From Neoroseomonas oryzicola (GTDB taxonomy: Bacteria; Pseudomonadota; Alphaproteobacteria; Acetobacterales; Acetobacteraceae): a DNA stretch of 49,298 nt. The stretch lies in assembly GCF_012163135.1 (NCBI RefSeq), contig NZ_JAAVUP010000018.1, forward strand, positions 1 through 49,298, written 5' to 3'. Below the pieces are notes generated by a model. The model did not search any database. It was given only the letters and a program-made list of their open reading frames with translations, and was not told the origin of the DNA. Position 1 is the stretch's first letter; every line of letters starts with the position of its first letter. Below are positions 24,835-33,397 of this stretch, one piece after another. The position numbers were made by a program, and so were the translations under genes.

Positions 24835-26046
24835 TCAGTTGGCCGGGGCCGCCGGTTCGATGGACCCGATCGGGCGCAGCGCCTCACGCCATTCGCCGCG
24901 CCGGCCGTGTTCCTGGCCATAGGCGAAGAGCGCCCGCATGAAGGCGTTGTCGAAGGGCTCGTCGCGCGTCTCGCGGAAATCGCGGCCGATATAGGCGAGG
25001 CGGAAGGCGACGCCGTCGCGCTGGGACCTCAGGTAGATCCGCACGATGTCGTTCACTGCGCTGAAATGCAGCAGGGTCGAGGCGGCACGACCGGTGATCG
25101 ACAGGATCGACCGGTTCGTCGAGGCCCATTCGACGTCGAGGCGGCCGTTGCGGACCACCCAGCCGGTGCGCTGGCGCCGCTGCATCCCCGATGCGTCAAG
25201 CAGCGTCGGATAGAGGAACATCTGGATCGCCGCCCCGCCATCCACATGCATCTCCTGGTAGGTGCGGCCCTGATGGTCGACATCGATCAGCACCGGCGGG
25301 AAGGCCCCGGGGATCGAGGCCGAAGCGAGCAGGATCCTGCGGAACAGCTCGAGCGCACGGGGATCGCCGCTCGCGGCGATGGCGCCGATGTTCCAGAACA
25401 CCGGGCGGCCGAGATCGAGATTGGTAGTCCCGATCAGCAGCATGCGGCCCTTGCCGTATTCGCGGGCGATGGCGGCCAGCATCGCCTCGTTCACATGGCG
25501 TTCGATCAGCTTGTAGAGCGGGGAGGTGTCGGCCAGGGCCTCCCCGAACAGCAGGGCGCGCAGGTGGCCGCGCATCAGGATGACATCGCGCGGCGCGACC
25601 TCGGTGAAGACCTCCCGCAGCTGCGGGTCGTAGTCGGGGCCGAGGAAGGCGAAGGGCGCGATCAGCGCACCGGCCGAGATGCCGGTGACCAGGTCGAAGG
25701 TTGGGCGGCGCCCGGACTCGGTCCAGCCGACCATCAGCCCCGCCCCGAAGGCGCCGTTGTCGCCCCCGCCCGACAGCGCCAGGTAGTTCGCCGGCGGCAG
25801 GCGCCCGCGCGCGGCGGCCGGCAGTTGCGCGACCTGGCGCCGCTGCATCTCCAGCGCCTCGCGCCCGAAGGCCGCGGCATCAGCATCGAACCAGAAGCGC
25901 GCATTGGTGATGCCCAGGATAGGCAGCGTATCGACCGCATTGCCCGGCGGCGGCGCGGCGCGTTCGATATTGGCGCAGGCGGCCATGGCCAGCACGGCCA
26001 GCAACAGGACGCCCCTGCGCGCCATCGCGCGCCACATCGACTGCAT
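24835..26046 (-). CDS. Patatin-like phospholipase, lipoprotein
   Basis: The 403-residue product has a lipoprotein signal (MARRGVLLLAVLAMAAC with the lipobox cysteine), then a patatin lipid-acyl-hydrolase domain: LSGGGDNGAFGAG (oxyanion loop), LVTGISAGAL with the Ser nucleophile, and MHVDGGAAI with the Asp of the Ser-Asp dyad. It should be anchored to an envelope membrane and cleave phospholipid or other acyl esters. I use the ATG at 26046; an ATG at 26109 would add 21 residues before the signal peptide and is less likely. It lies 90 bases downstream of the DcaP-like porin gene on the same strand. Confidence 0.88.
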   Translation of the reverse strand: MQSMWRAMARRGVLLLAVLAMAACANIERAAPPPGNAVDTLPILGITNARFWFDADAAAFGREALEMQRRQVAQLPAAARGRLPPANYLALSGGGDNGAFGAGLMVGWTESGRRPTFDLVTGISAGALIAPFAFLGPDYDPQLREVFTEVAPRDVILMRGHLRALLFGEALADTSPLYKLIERHVNEAMLAAIAREYGKGRMLLIGTTNLDLGRPVFWNIGAIAASGDPRALELFRRILLASASIPGAFPPVLIDVDHQGRTYQEMHVDGGAAIQMFLYPTLLDASGMQRRQRTGWVVRNGRLDVEWASTNRSILSITGRAASTLLHFSAVNDIVRIYLRSQRDGVAFRLAYIGRDFRETRDEPFDNAFMRALFAYGQEHGRRGEWREALRPIGSIEPAAPAN

Positions 26047-26136
26047 CACCACCTTACCCCCAAGTTCCGCGTCGCCCGCCCAGGTCGCGCCCGGCATGTC
26101 GTGCGTCATCGTAGGGCCTTGCCCCTGCGCCGGCCA

Positions 26137-27909
26137 TCAGAAGCGGGCCACGAGGGCAAAGAGGATGCGGTTCGCGATCGCATGTCCGACGCCCGAGCCG
26201 CCCGCCGCCGCCGCGCCGCCGAACAGGTCGCGCCGCGTGAAGAGGTATTCGAGGCCGAGATCCAGCCAACCGCTGCCGAAGGTCCCGTTCCGCACCTCGG
26301 CGAAGGGGCTCCAGATCAGGTTCGCGAAGACCTGCTGCATCTCCCGGTTCAGCAGCGTCGCCGAGGGCGAGCCCGGCGTGAAGCCCAGCGCATAGGTCGG
26401 ATAATCGTTGTGCGCATAGGCATAGGAGAAGTTGCTGCGGACCGTCGTCGCCCAGAAGCGCCGGTAGGCGAGGATCGCGCCATAGGAGGTGACGGCATCG
26501 AGCGAGGGCGAGGTCACGCCCGGCAGCCCGAGGTTCGTCAGCGCATCCTGCCCCGAGGTCTGGCCCGCGAAGTAGCGCCCGATGCCGTCGCCATAGAAGG
26601 CCATGCCGAGCAGCTCGTCCTGGCCCAGCGCCTCCGCGATCCAGCGCATCGGGAAGCGGACATGGCCCGCGACGCCCCAGGCCGTCGTCGTATCCGAGAC
26701 CCCCGGCGGGGCCGCGGCGGTGCCGGTGGTGCGGATCTCGAGCTGCCGCAGCAGGCCGCGCGCGCCGAGCTCGAGGCCGTCCTGCCGGTAGGTCAGGCGC
26801 GCGAGCAGGTCGGGCACCGAGTTGAAGGCCGGGCTCGCCCCGCCCTCGAGGCTCGATCCCGGCGTGAAGACCCCGGCGAGCGAGGTGTAGGAGGTGTCCG
26901 GCGCCTCGATCGAGACCTGCCCGGTCAGCCCCTCGGCGAGGCGCCCGGTGACGCGCAACTGCGCCTGGCGCACGAAGGACTGGTTGAGGTTGGTCGCGTC
27001 GATCAGCGTCTCGAAGACGCCTTCGTTCCACAGGCTGTTCGCCTGGCCGCCGAGGACGCGGAAACTCTCGTCGCCGAGTTCCGCCCAGGCCTGGCGCAGG
27101 CGGAAGACGGCGTTGTTCGATGTCGGCGCGCCGCCGCCGAAATCGCCTTCGAGGCGGGTTTCCAGCGTGCCCCAGGCGGTGAGCGAACGCGTGTCGATGC
27201 CGAAGCGGCTGAACCGGGCCGTCATGCCGAAATCGCCGCCCTGTTGGTCGGCCGGGCTGCCGGTCAGCGGGATGGTCTGCGGCGCCGGCGCGTCGGTCTG
27301 GTTGCGGCCGTCGAAGTCGTAGTAGCCGGTCAGCTTCACGAAACCGTAGAGGCGCACCTGCGTCTCGGTGCCCGGCACGCGGAAGGCGATGCCGGGGAGG
27401 TCGGAGCGCAGCGCATCCCCGGTCGCGGTCTGGTCGCCCATCGGTTCGGGCGGCATCAGGCCGGGGATGTTGGCCGGCTGGGGCGTGCCGGCATCAGCGC
27501 GGGCGGCGGCCAGTTCCGCCTGGGCAGCGCGCGCCTCCGCGGCCGCGGCGCGGGCCTCGGCGGCGGCGGCCTGGGCTTCGGCCTGGGCCGTGGCGCGGCG
27601 CGGCGGCGGGGCGGCGGGCGCGGGCGCTGGGGCGCGGGCTGCCTGCCGCGGCGGCGCGGCCGGGACCGGCGTCGGTGCGGCCTGGGCGGCGCGAGCCTCG
27701 AGCTGTTCGAGCCGCCGGCGCATCTCGTCCAGTTGCCGGCGCAGTTCGGCGATGGTCGCGGCATCGGTGCTGGACTGGGCGAGCGCCGGCATGGGCAGGG
27801 CGGCAAGGCCGAGCATCCCGGCCAGCGCCAGCCCCCGCAGGCCCACCCCCAGGGCATGGCCACCTCGCGGCGGGGTCGGATGCCCGATGGACGGGACCGG
27901 CTGCGCCAT
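26137..27909 (-). CDS. DcaP-like trimeric outer-membrane porin
   Basis: The 590-residue protein has a long signal region (GLALAGMLGLAALPMPALAQ), then a coiled-coil (AELRRQLDEMRRRLEQLEAR), an Ala/Pro/Arg-rich linker and a second Ala/Glu/Arg-rich helical stretch to about residue 140. From VRLYGFVKLTGYYDFDGRNQ on it has the beta-barrel pattern of DcaP-like porins, ending in an aromatic residue (ILFALVARF), as outer-membrane barrels do. DcaP proteins take up dicarboxylates and similar compounds. I use ATG 27909, with GGAGGAG just upstream, instead of an in-frame GTG at 27927. It is divergent from the second patatin gene. Confidence 0.87.
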   Translation of the reverse strand: MAQPVPSIGHPTPPRGGHALGVGLRGLALAGMLGLAALPMPALAQSSTDAATIAELRRQLDEMRRRLEQLEARAAQAAPTPVPAAPPRQAARAPAPAPAAPPPRRATAQAEAQAAAAEARAAAAEARAAQAELAAARADAGTPQPANIPGLMPPEPMGDQTATGDALRSDLPGIAFRVPGTETQVRLYGFVKLTGYYDFDGRNQTDAPAPQTIPLTGSPADQQGGDFGMTARFSRFGIDTRSLTAWGTLETRLEGDFGGGAPTSNNAVFRLRQAWAELGDESFRVLGGQANSLWNEGVFETLIDATNLNQSFVRQAQLRVTGRLAEGLTGQVSIEAPDTSYTSLAGVFTPGSSLEGGASPAFNSVPDLLARLTYRQDGLELGARGLLRQLEIRTTGTAAAPPGVSDTTTAWGVAGHVRFPMRWIAEALGQDELLGMAFYGDGIGRYFAGQTSGQDALTNLGLPGVTSPSLDAVTSYGAILAYRRFWATTVRSNFSYAYAHNDYPTYALGFTPGSPSATLLNREMQQVFANLIWSPFAEVRNGTFGSGWLDLGLEYLFTRRDLFGGAAAAGGSGVGHAIANRILFALVARF

Positions 27910-28091
27910 CGCCTCTCCTCCCAGCACTACTCCCGGGAAGCCTAGAGGTGCCGTGGCCAGCGGGCATCGCGCGGGGATTGGCCCCCGGTGCCGGACCTGT
28001 GCACGGCGTCCCGCAGGGTGGCCGGCAGCGCTCCCGCGCGGCCCCTTTGTGGTTCCGTCCCGCCGGCGACCGGTCTAGGGTCCCGCCCCAT

Positions 28092-28104
28092 TGTGCAGTG
28101 CACA
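28092..28104. promoter_or_regulatory. TGTGCA-N-TGCACA palindrome, possible PhaR-like operator
   Basis: A perfect 6-bp inverted repeat with one central base (TGTGCAGTGCACA) lies 40 bases upstream of the patatin/GntP pair and in the divergent gap with the porin. A further TGTGCA half-site is at 27998-28003. The TGCA-N-TGCA core resembles TGC-rich sites bound by PhaR, the polyhydroxyalkanoate regulator; this is an inference from pattern. Confidence 0.45.
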
Positions 28105-28144
28105 CAAACGACAGGAAGGGCTCCGGCACCCGCCATGACCATCG

Positions 28145-29203
28145 ATGCGAACGCCCATGGCTAGGAAGCCCGCCAGCGCGAAGGCCGCGCGCGACACCCT
28201 TCTGATCGACCTTGCGCTGCAGGGGGGCGGCAGCCACGGCGCCTTCACCTGGGGCGTGCTCGACCGTCTGCTCGAGGAAAGCTGGCTCGAGATCGAGGCG
28301 ATCTCCGGTACCTCGGCCGGGGCGATGAACGCCGCCGTGCTCGCCTCCGGCTACGCCAAGGGCGAGCGGGAAGGCGCGCGCGAGGCGCTCGAGGCCTTCT
28401 GGCGCCGGGTCTCCCGCGCCGCGGCCTTCAGCCCGTTCCAGCGCACGCCCATCGACATGATGCTGGGGCGCTGGACGCTCGATCATTCGCCGGTCTTCGT
28501 GGCGATGGACATGCTCTCCCGGCTCTACTCGCCGTACGAGCTCGCGCCCTGGGCGCCGAACCCGCTGGGCGACGTGCTGGCCGAAAGCGTCGACTTCGCG
28601 GCTGTGGCCGAAGGGCCGGTCAAGGTCTTCATCACCGCGACGAGCGTGCGCACGGGCCGCGGCCGCGTCTTCCGCAATGCCGACCTCTCGCCGCTGGTGC
28701 TGCTGGCCTCGGCCTGCCTGCCGACCCTGTTCCAGGCGGTCGAGATCGACGGCGAGCCCTATTGGGACGGCGGGTATTCCGGCAACCCGACCATGACGCC
28801 GCTGATCCGCGAATGCGTCTCGGACGACACCATCATCGTGCCGATCAACCCGATCGAGCGGCCCGGGACGCCGACAAATGCGCGCGAGATCCTGAACCGG
28901 TTGAACGAGGTCTCCTTCAACGCGACGCTGCTGAAGGAGCTCAAGATGATCGCGCTGCTGCGCCAGGCCGGTGATCATCGCACGGCCGAGGGCGCGCACT
29001 GGGCGCGCAACCGCGTCCACTACGTGAAGAACGAGGTGATGGTGACGCTCGGCTATTCCTCGAAGCTGAACGCGGAATGGGAGTTCCTCACCATGCTGCG
29101 CGACGAGGGCCGGAAGTCCGCCGATGCCTTCCTGGCCGAGCACGGCGACGACCTCGGCAAGCGGTCGACCCTGCCCATCGAGCGCCTGCTCGAGGAGGGC
29201 TGA
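28145..29203 (+). CDS. Patatin-like phospholipase (cytoplasmic)
   Basis: The 352-residue protein shows LALQGGGSHGAFTWGVLD (oxyanion loop), ISGTSAGAMNA (Ser nucleophile) and YWDGGYSGNP (Asp of the dyad). It has no signal peptide. Relatives of this length occur in many alphaproteobacteria next to 3-hydroxybutyrate metabolism genes. The next gene is a GntP-type permease three bases downstream, so they form a pair. Two starts are possible, ATG 28145 and ATG 28157; neither has a close Shine-Dalgarno (AGGAAGG is at 28113-28119). A nine-codon frame begins at 28135 and ends at 28164, overlapping both. Substrate (phospholipid or a storage polyester) is undetermined. Confidence 0.88.
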   Translation: MRTPMARKPASAKAARDTLLIDLALQGGGSHGAFTWGVLDRLLEESWLEIEAISGTSAGAMNAAVLASGYAKGEREGAREALEAFWRRVSRAAAFSPFQRTPIDMMLGRWTLDHSPVFVAMDMLSRLYSPYELAPWAPNPLGDVLAESVDFAAVAEGPVKVFITATSVRTGRGRVFRNADLSPLVLLASACLPTLFQAVEIDGEPYWDGGYSGNPTMTPLIRECVSDDTIIVPINPIERPGTPTNAREILNRLNEVSFNATLLKELKMIALLRQAGDHRTAEGAHWARNRVHYVKNEVMVTLGYSSKLNAEWEFLTMLRDEGRKSADAFLAEHGDDLGKRSTLPIERLLEEG

Positions 29204-29206
29204 TCG

Positions 29207-30661
29207 ATGGGCCTTCTCGGCATCCTGGTCGGCCTCGCCCTCCTTGTCTGGTTTGCCTACAAGGGCTGGTCGGTGCTGCTGCTCGCCCCCGTGGGCGCGC
29301 TGGTGGCCGCGGCCTTCGCCGGCGAGCCGCTGCTCGCCCACTGGACCCAGACCTTCATGGGCAGCGCGGGGCGGTTCGTCGCGCAGTTCTTCCCGCTGTT
29401 CCTGCTCGGCGCGCTGTTCGGCAAGCTGATGGAGGACAGCGGGTCGGTCAGCGCCATTGCCGACTGGATGACCGAGAAGCTCGGCGCCGAGCGCGCCATC
29501 CTGGCCGTGGTGCTGGCCGGGGCCATCGTCACCTATGGCGGCGTCAGCCTGTTTGTCGCCTATTTCGTGCTGGCGCCGATGGCCACCGCGCTGTTCCGCG
29601 CGGCCGACATCCCGCGGCGGCTGATGCCCGCGGCGATCATCGTGGGGTCCTCGACCTTCACCATGTCGGCGCTGCCGGGCACGCCGGCGATCCCGAACAC
29701 CATCCCGATGCCCTTCTTCGGCACCACGCCCTTCGCGGCGCCGGGGCTCGGCATCATCGCCTCGGCCATCATGCTCGGCATCGGGCTGTGGTGGCTGGCG
29801 CGCTGCGAAGCCTCGGCGCGCGCCGCCGGGGAAGGCTTCGGGGCGGACCAGCCGGGCGCGGCGGATGCCGCGGTCGAGGACCCGGTGATCCGCGAGCGCG
29901 CCGTCGCCGCGCGCGAATTCGACCCGGCCGAGATCCACAACAGCGCCCCTGCCCCGGACCAGCCCGGCATCGTGGCCGCCGCCCTGCCGCTGGTGGTCGT
30001 CGTGGTGGTGAACCTGCTGATGTCCTTCGTGGTGCTGCCGCGGATCGACGCCGCCTTCCTCGCCGAGCCGCGCTGGGGCGGGACGACCTTGTCCGCGGTC
30101 GCGGGCGTCTGGGCGGTGGCGACGGCGCTCGCCGCGGCAATTGCGACGCTCCTCGCGGTCAGCGGGCGGCGCATCCCCTCCCTGCGTGCCACGATGGACG
30201 CGGGTGCGAATGCCGCCGTGCTGCCGATCTTCAGCGTGGCGAGCCTGGTCGGCTTCGGCGCCGTCGTCGCCGCCATGCCGGCCTTCGAGGTGGTGCGCGA
30301 CTGGGTGCTGGGCATCGGCGGCGGGCCGCTCGTCTCGCTCGCGGTCGCGACCAATGTGCTGGCGGCGCTGACGGGCTCGGCCTCGGGCGGGTTGACCATC
30401 GCGCTCGACGCGCTGGGGCCGACCTACATGGCGATCGCCGCGGAAAAGGGTATCGATCCCGGCCTGTTGCATCGCATTGCCGTGATCGGCGCCGGCACGC
30501 TCGACATCCTGCCGCACAACGGCGCGGTGATCACGCTGCTCGCGGTCTGCGGCTGCACGCACCGCGAGAGCTACCTGGACATCGTCATCGTCGGCATCGG
30601 CGGCTCGCTCGCCGCGCTGATCGCCGTCATCGCGATCGGCGGGCTCGTCGGATCCTTCTGA
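29207..30661 (+). CDS. GntP-family permease
   Basis: The 484-residue protein has about 12 membrane segments and the GntP/IT-superfamily features: FFPLFLLGALFGKLMEDSGS near the N-terminus, VTYGGVSLFVAYFVLAPMA, PGTPAIPNTIPMPFFGTTP and ALTGSASGGLTIALDALGP. Family members import gluconate-like or hydroxy acids; some are annotated as D-beta-hydroxybutyrate permeases. The start ATG is three bases after the patatin stop, with a GGAGG inside the end of that gene. A cytoplasmic loop near residues 190-250 is long and acidic. The pairing suggests uptake of a 3-hydroxy acid, but this is inferred. Confidence 0.9.
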   Translation: MGLLGILVGLALLVWFAYKGWSVLLLAPVGALVAAAFAGEPLLAHWTQTFMGSAGRFVAQFFPLFLLGALFGKLMEDSGSVSAIADWMTEKLGAERAILAVVLAGAIVTYGGVSLFVAYFVLAPMATALFRAADIPRRLMPAAIIVGSSTFTMSALPGTPAIPNTIPMPFFGTTPFAAPGLGIIASAIMLGIGLWWLARCEASARAAGEGFGADQPGAADAAVEDPVIRERAVAAREFDPAEIHNSAPAPDQPGIVAAALPLVVVVVVNLLMSFVVLPRIDAAFLAEPRWGGTTLSAVAGVWAVATALAAAIATLLAVSGRRIPSLRATMDAGANAAVLPIFSVASLVGFGAVVAAMPAFEVVRDWVLGIGGGPLVSLAVATNVLAALTGSASGGLTIALDALGPTYMAIAAEKGIDPGLLHRIAVIGAGTLDILPHNGAVITLLAVCGCTHRESYLDIVIVGIGGSLAALIAVIAIGGLVGSF

Positions 30662-30675
30662 TGGGCGCGTGCGCC

Positions 30676-31710
30676 TCAGCCGGGCTCAGGCGCGCGCCCC
30701 GACAGAAGCGACGCGATCCAGCGCGTGCCGGGGAACTGCTCGCACAGCGTCAGCGATGCGATCAGCACCGGCACGCCGATGAAGGCGCCCGGGATCCCCC
30801 ACAGGAAGGCGCCGAGGAACACCGCCACCAGCACCATGAAGGGCGAGACGGCGAGCTGCTTGCCCGTCAGCCGCGGTTCCAGGTAGGACCCGATCAGGAA
30901 CTGGATCACCTGCAGCACGGCGAAGATGGTCACCACCGCCTGCCAGGACCCGAACTGCAGCAGCCCCACCGCGGTCGGGAAGACGGTCGCGATCAGCGGC
31001 CCGATGAAGGGAATGTAGTTCAGCACGAAGGCGATCACGCCCCATTCCAGGGCGAGGTCGAGGCCCATCCAGGTGGCGAAGCCGTAGACCAGCACGCCCG
31101 TCAGGACCGAGGCGAAGCTGCGGACCAGCATGTAGACGCGCAGCTTCGCCGCACTTGCGGCCAGCCCGTCCAGCACGCATTGCGCGCCCGGTTTCGCGGC
31201 CTTCATGGAGGCGAGTTGCGCCGCGGCCTGACCGACCTCCAGCAGGCCGAGGATGACGAAGACCGAGGTCACGACCGCAAAGCTGATGATGACCTGGATC
31301 TGCGCCAGCACGCCCTGCGCGATCCGCACGAGCCAGCGCACGTCGAACTGCTCGGCCAACGCCCCGGCGGCGAGCACGCCGCGCGCCTCGAGCCAGTCGA
31401 GCTTGGCGACATAGAGCGACTGCAGCCGTGCCCCGTTCGCGATGACCCATTCGGCGACGCGGCCGAATCCCCAGGCGATGGCGAGTGCGAGCACGGCGAC
31501 GACGACGAGGGTGACGATCACCGTCACCACCACGGCGAGCCCCGCCGAGAGCCGCGCCTGCACCGCCTTCTGCACCGGCCAGACCAGGCCGATGACGAAC
31601 AGGGCGAAGACGATCGGCGCGATGATCGCCTGGCCGGCATGCAGCGCCGCCGCGATCAGGATGGCCGTGCAGAGGCCGAGCATGGCGCGGATGGCGCGGT
31701 CCTGGGTCAT
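30676..31710 (-). CDS. AI-2E/PerM-family transporter
   Basis: The 344-residue membrane protein has eight likely membrane segments and the family signatures: LNYIPFIGPLIATVFPTAVG, FLIGSYLEPRLTGKQLAVSP and LGAFLWGIPGAFIGVPVL. The family includes putative permeases and the AI-2 exporter TqsA, as well as Na+/H+ antiporter-like members in other bacteria. Substrate cannot be predicted. It is convergent with the GntP gene (14-base gap) and divergent from the alpha/beta hydrolase gene. Confidence 0.92.
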   Translation of the reverse strand: MTQDRAIRAMLGLCTAILIAAALHAGQAIIAPIVFALFVIGLVWPVQKAVQARLSAGLAVVVTVIVTLVVVAVLALAIAWGFGRVAEWVIANGARLQSLYVAKLDWLEARGVLAAGALAEQFDVRWLVRIAQGVLAQIQVIISFAVVTSVFVILGLLEVGQAAAQLASMKAAKPGAQCVLDGLAASAAKLRVYMLVRSFASVLTGVLVYGFATWMGLDLALEWGVIAFVLNYIPFIGPLIATVFPTAVGLLQFGSWQAVVTIFAVLQVIQFLIGSYLEPRLTGKQLAVSPFMVLVAVFLGAFLWGIPGAFIGVPVLIASLTLCEQFPGTRWIASLLSGRAPEPG

Positions 31711-31787
31711 GCCGGTGCGAAGCCTCTGGATGCGGTGATGCGCTCAGACTTGTCCGGCGGCGCACGTCGCGCAAGGGTGTCGCGCCC

Positions 31788-33242
31788 ATGCTGAACAAGA
31801 CACGAAAGCTGCTGGTCAGGATCGCCGCCGTCGGCTTCGTGCTGTTGGTCGTCGTACTCGCGCTCCGGGTGTGGGACATGCAGAACGGCCCGCCGCTCGG
31901 GCCATGGCACACCTTCGTGCCGGAGGAACTCGACCGCGACGCCGTCGATCGCGCCGACTGGGCGCGCTGGATCGCGGCGGAGGATTCGCTCTTCGCCTCC
32001 GTGCGGCGCGAGGTGTCCGGACGCCTCGAGCCCGAGGAACAGGTCGCGACCAACCGCTATTTCAGCGGCAGCCCGGTCGATCCCGACCGCTTCGCGCGCA
32101 ACTGGAACCGGTCCTTCGTGCTGGAACCCGACGGGCCGCCGCGGGGCGCCGCGGTCTTCCTGCACGGGCTGACCGACGCTCCCTTCAGCCTGCGCCACTT
32201 CGCCGAGACCTATCGCGCGCGCGGCTTCGTCGCCATCGGCATCCGCATGCCCGGCCACGGCGCCGCTCCTTCGGGGCTCACCCAGGCCGTCTGGGAGGAC
32301 TGGATGGCCGCGACGCGCCTCGCGGTGCGTGAGGCGCGTCGGCGCGCCGGCACAGGCCTGCCGCTGCACATCGTGGGCTATTCCAATGGCGGCGCGCTGG
32401 CGTTGAAGCATGCTCTCGATGCGCTTGAGGACGAGCGGCTGCCGCAGGCGGACCGCCTGGTGCTGATCTCCCCGATGGTGGGCGTGACGGCCTTCGCGCG
32501 CTTCGCGGGAATCGCCGGGCTGCCCGCGCTGCTGCCACGCTTCGCCAAGACCGCCTGGCTCGACATCCAGCCCGAGTTCAATCCCTTCAAGTTCAATTCC
32601 TTCCCGGTGAACGCGGCGCGGCAAACCTACCGGCTGACCGCGGCGCTGCACGAGCAGCTGGACCGTCTCGCGACGGTCGGGACGCTTCGGCGGCTGCCGC
32701 CGGTGCTGACCTTCCAGTCGGTGGTGGATGCGACGGTCTCAACACCGGCGGTACTGTCGCGGCTCTATGCGCGACTGCCGGCGAATGGCAGCGAGATCGT
32801 GCTCTTCGACCTTAACCGGAACACGCGCTTCGGGCCGCTGTTCGGGGCCGGCGCCGATGCGGCGCTGGAACGCATCCTGCCGCCCGCGCCGCGCGACTTC
32901 GCGGTGACGGTGATCGCCAACATCTCGCCCGCGACGACCGAGGCGACGGTGCGGCGCACCCCGGCCGGCGCGACGGCGACCGAGGAGACGCCGCTCGGCC
33001 TCGCCTGGCCGCGGGATGTGTTCTCGCTGTCGCATGTCGCCCTGCCCTTCCCGCCGCAGGACGGGCTGTATGGCAACGAACCGGACCCCGCCGATGATTT
33101 CGGCGTGCGGCTCGGGGCGCTGGCGGTGCGCGGGGAGCGCGGCGTGCTCGCGGTCGGGCTCGACTCGCTGTCCCGCGTCACCTGGAACCCGTTTTTCCCC
33201 TACGTTCTGGATCGCGTGACCGGGGGGCTGCCGCCACCGTGA
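31788..33242 (+). CDS. Membrane-anchored alpha/beta hydrolase
   Basis: The 484-residue protein has a single N-terminal membrane anchor (VRIAAVGFVLLVVVLALRVW) and a hydrolase domain from about residue 115: AAVFLHGLTDAPFSLRHFAE with the HG oxyanion pair (126-127), GIRMPGHG, and HIVGYSNGGALAL with nucleophile Ser199. A late His is in FSLSHVALPF. The pattern resembles monoglyceride lipase/S33-type serine hydrolases, with an unusually long C-terminal part. The active site would face the periplasm if the anchor is N-in. It stands alone, divergent from the AI-2E gene. Function unknown. Confidence 0.83.
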   Translation: MLNKTRKLLVRIAAVGFVLLVVVLALRVWDMQNGPPLGPWHTFVPEELDRDAVDRADWARWIAAEDSLFASVRREVSGRLEPEEQVATNRYFSGSPVDPDRFARNWNRSFVLEPDGPPRGAAVFLHGLTDAPFSLRHFAETYRARGFVAIGIRMPGHGAAPSGLTQAVWEDWMAATRLAVREARRRAGTGLPLHIVGYSNGGALALKHALDALEDERLPQADRLVLISPMVGVTAFARFAGIAGLPALLPRFAKTAWLDIQPEFNPFKFNSFPVNAARQTYRLTAALHEQLDRLATVGTLRRLPPVLTFQSVVDATVSTPAVLSRLYARLPANGSEIVLFDLNRNTRFGPLFGAGADAALERILPPAPRDFAVTVIANISPATTEATVRRTPAGATATEETPLGLAWPRDVFSLSHVALPFPPQDGLYGNEPDPADDFGVRLGALAVRGERGVLAVGLDSLSRVTWNPFFPYVLDRVTGGLPPP

Positions 33243-33397
33243 CGACAGCATGGGACAGATGGCGCAGTGGCGGGACGACGAGCAAAGCCCGGATTGCGCC
33301 AGCATCCTCCGCCGGCGCCACGTGGTATGGCATTCGGACCGCCATCGGACTCCGCGGCGGCCCGCCGCTTGCTTCCTCACTGACGCCGGACATAGCC

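Noticed and set aside
28135..28164. Nine-codon frame (MTIDANAHG) overlapping the patatin start
   Set aside because: Could be a coupled leader peptide, but the only Shine-Dalgarno-like site is 15 bases away and nothing else supports it.
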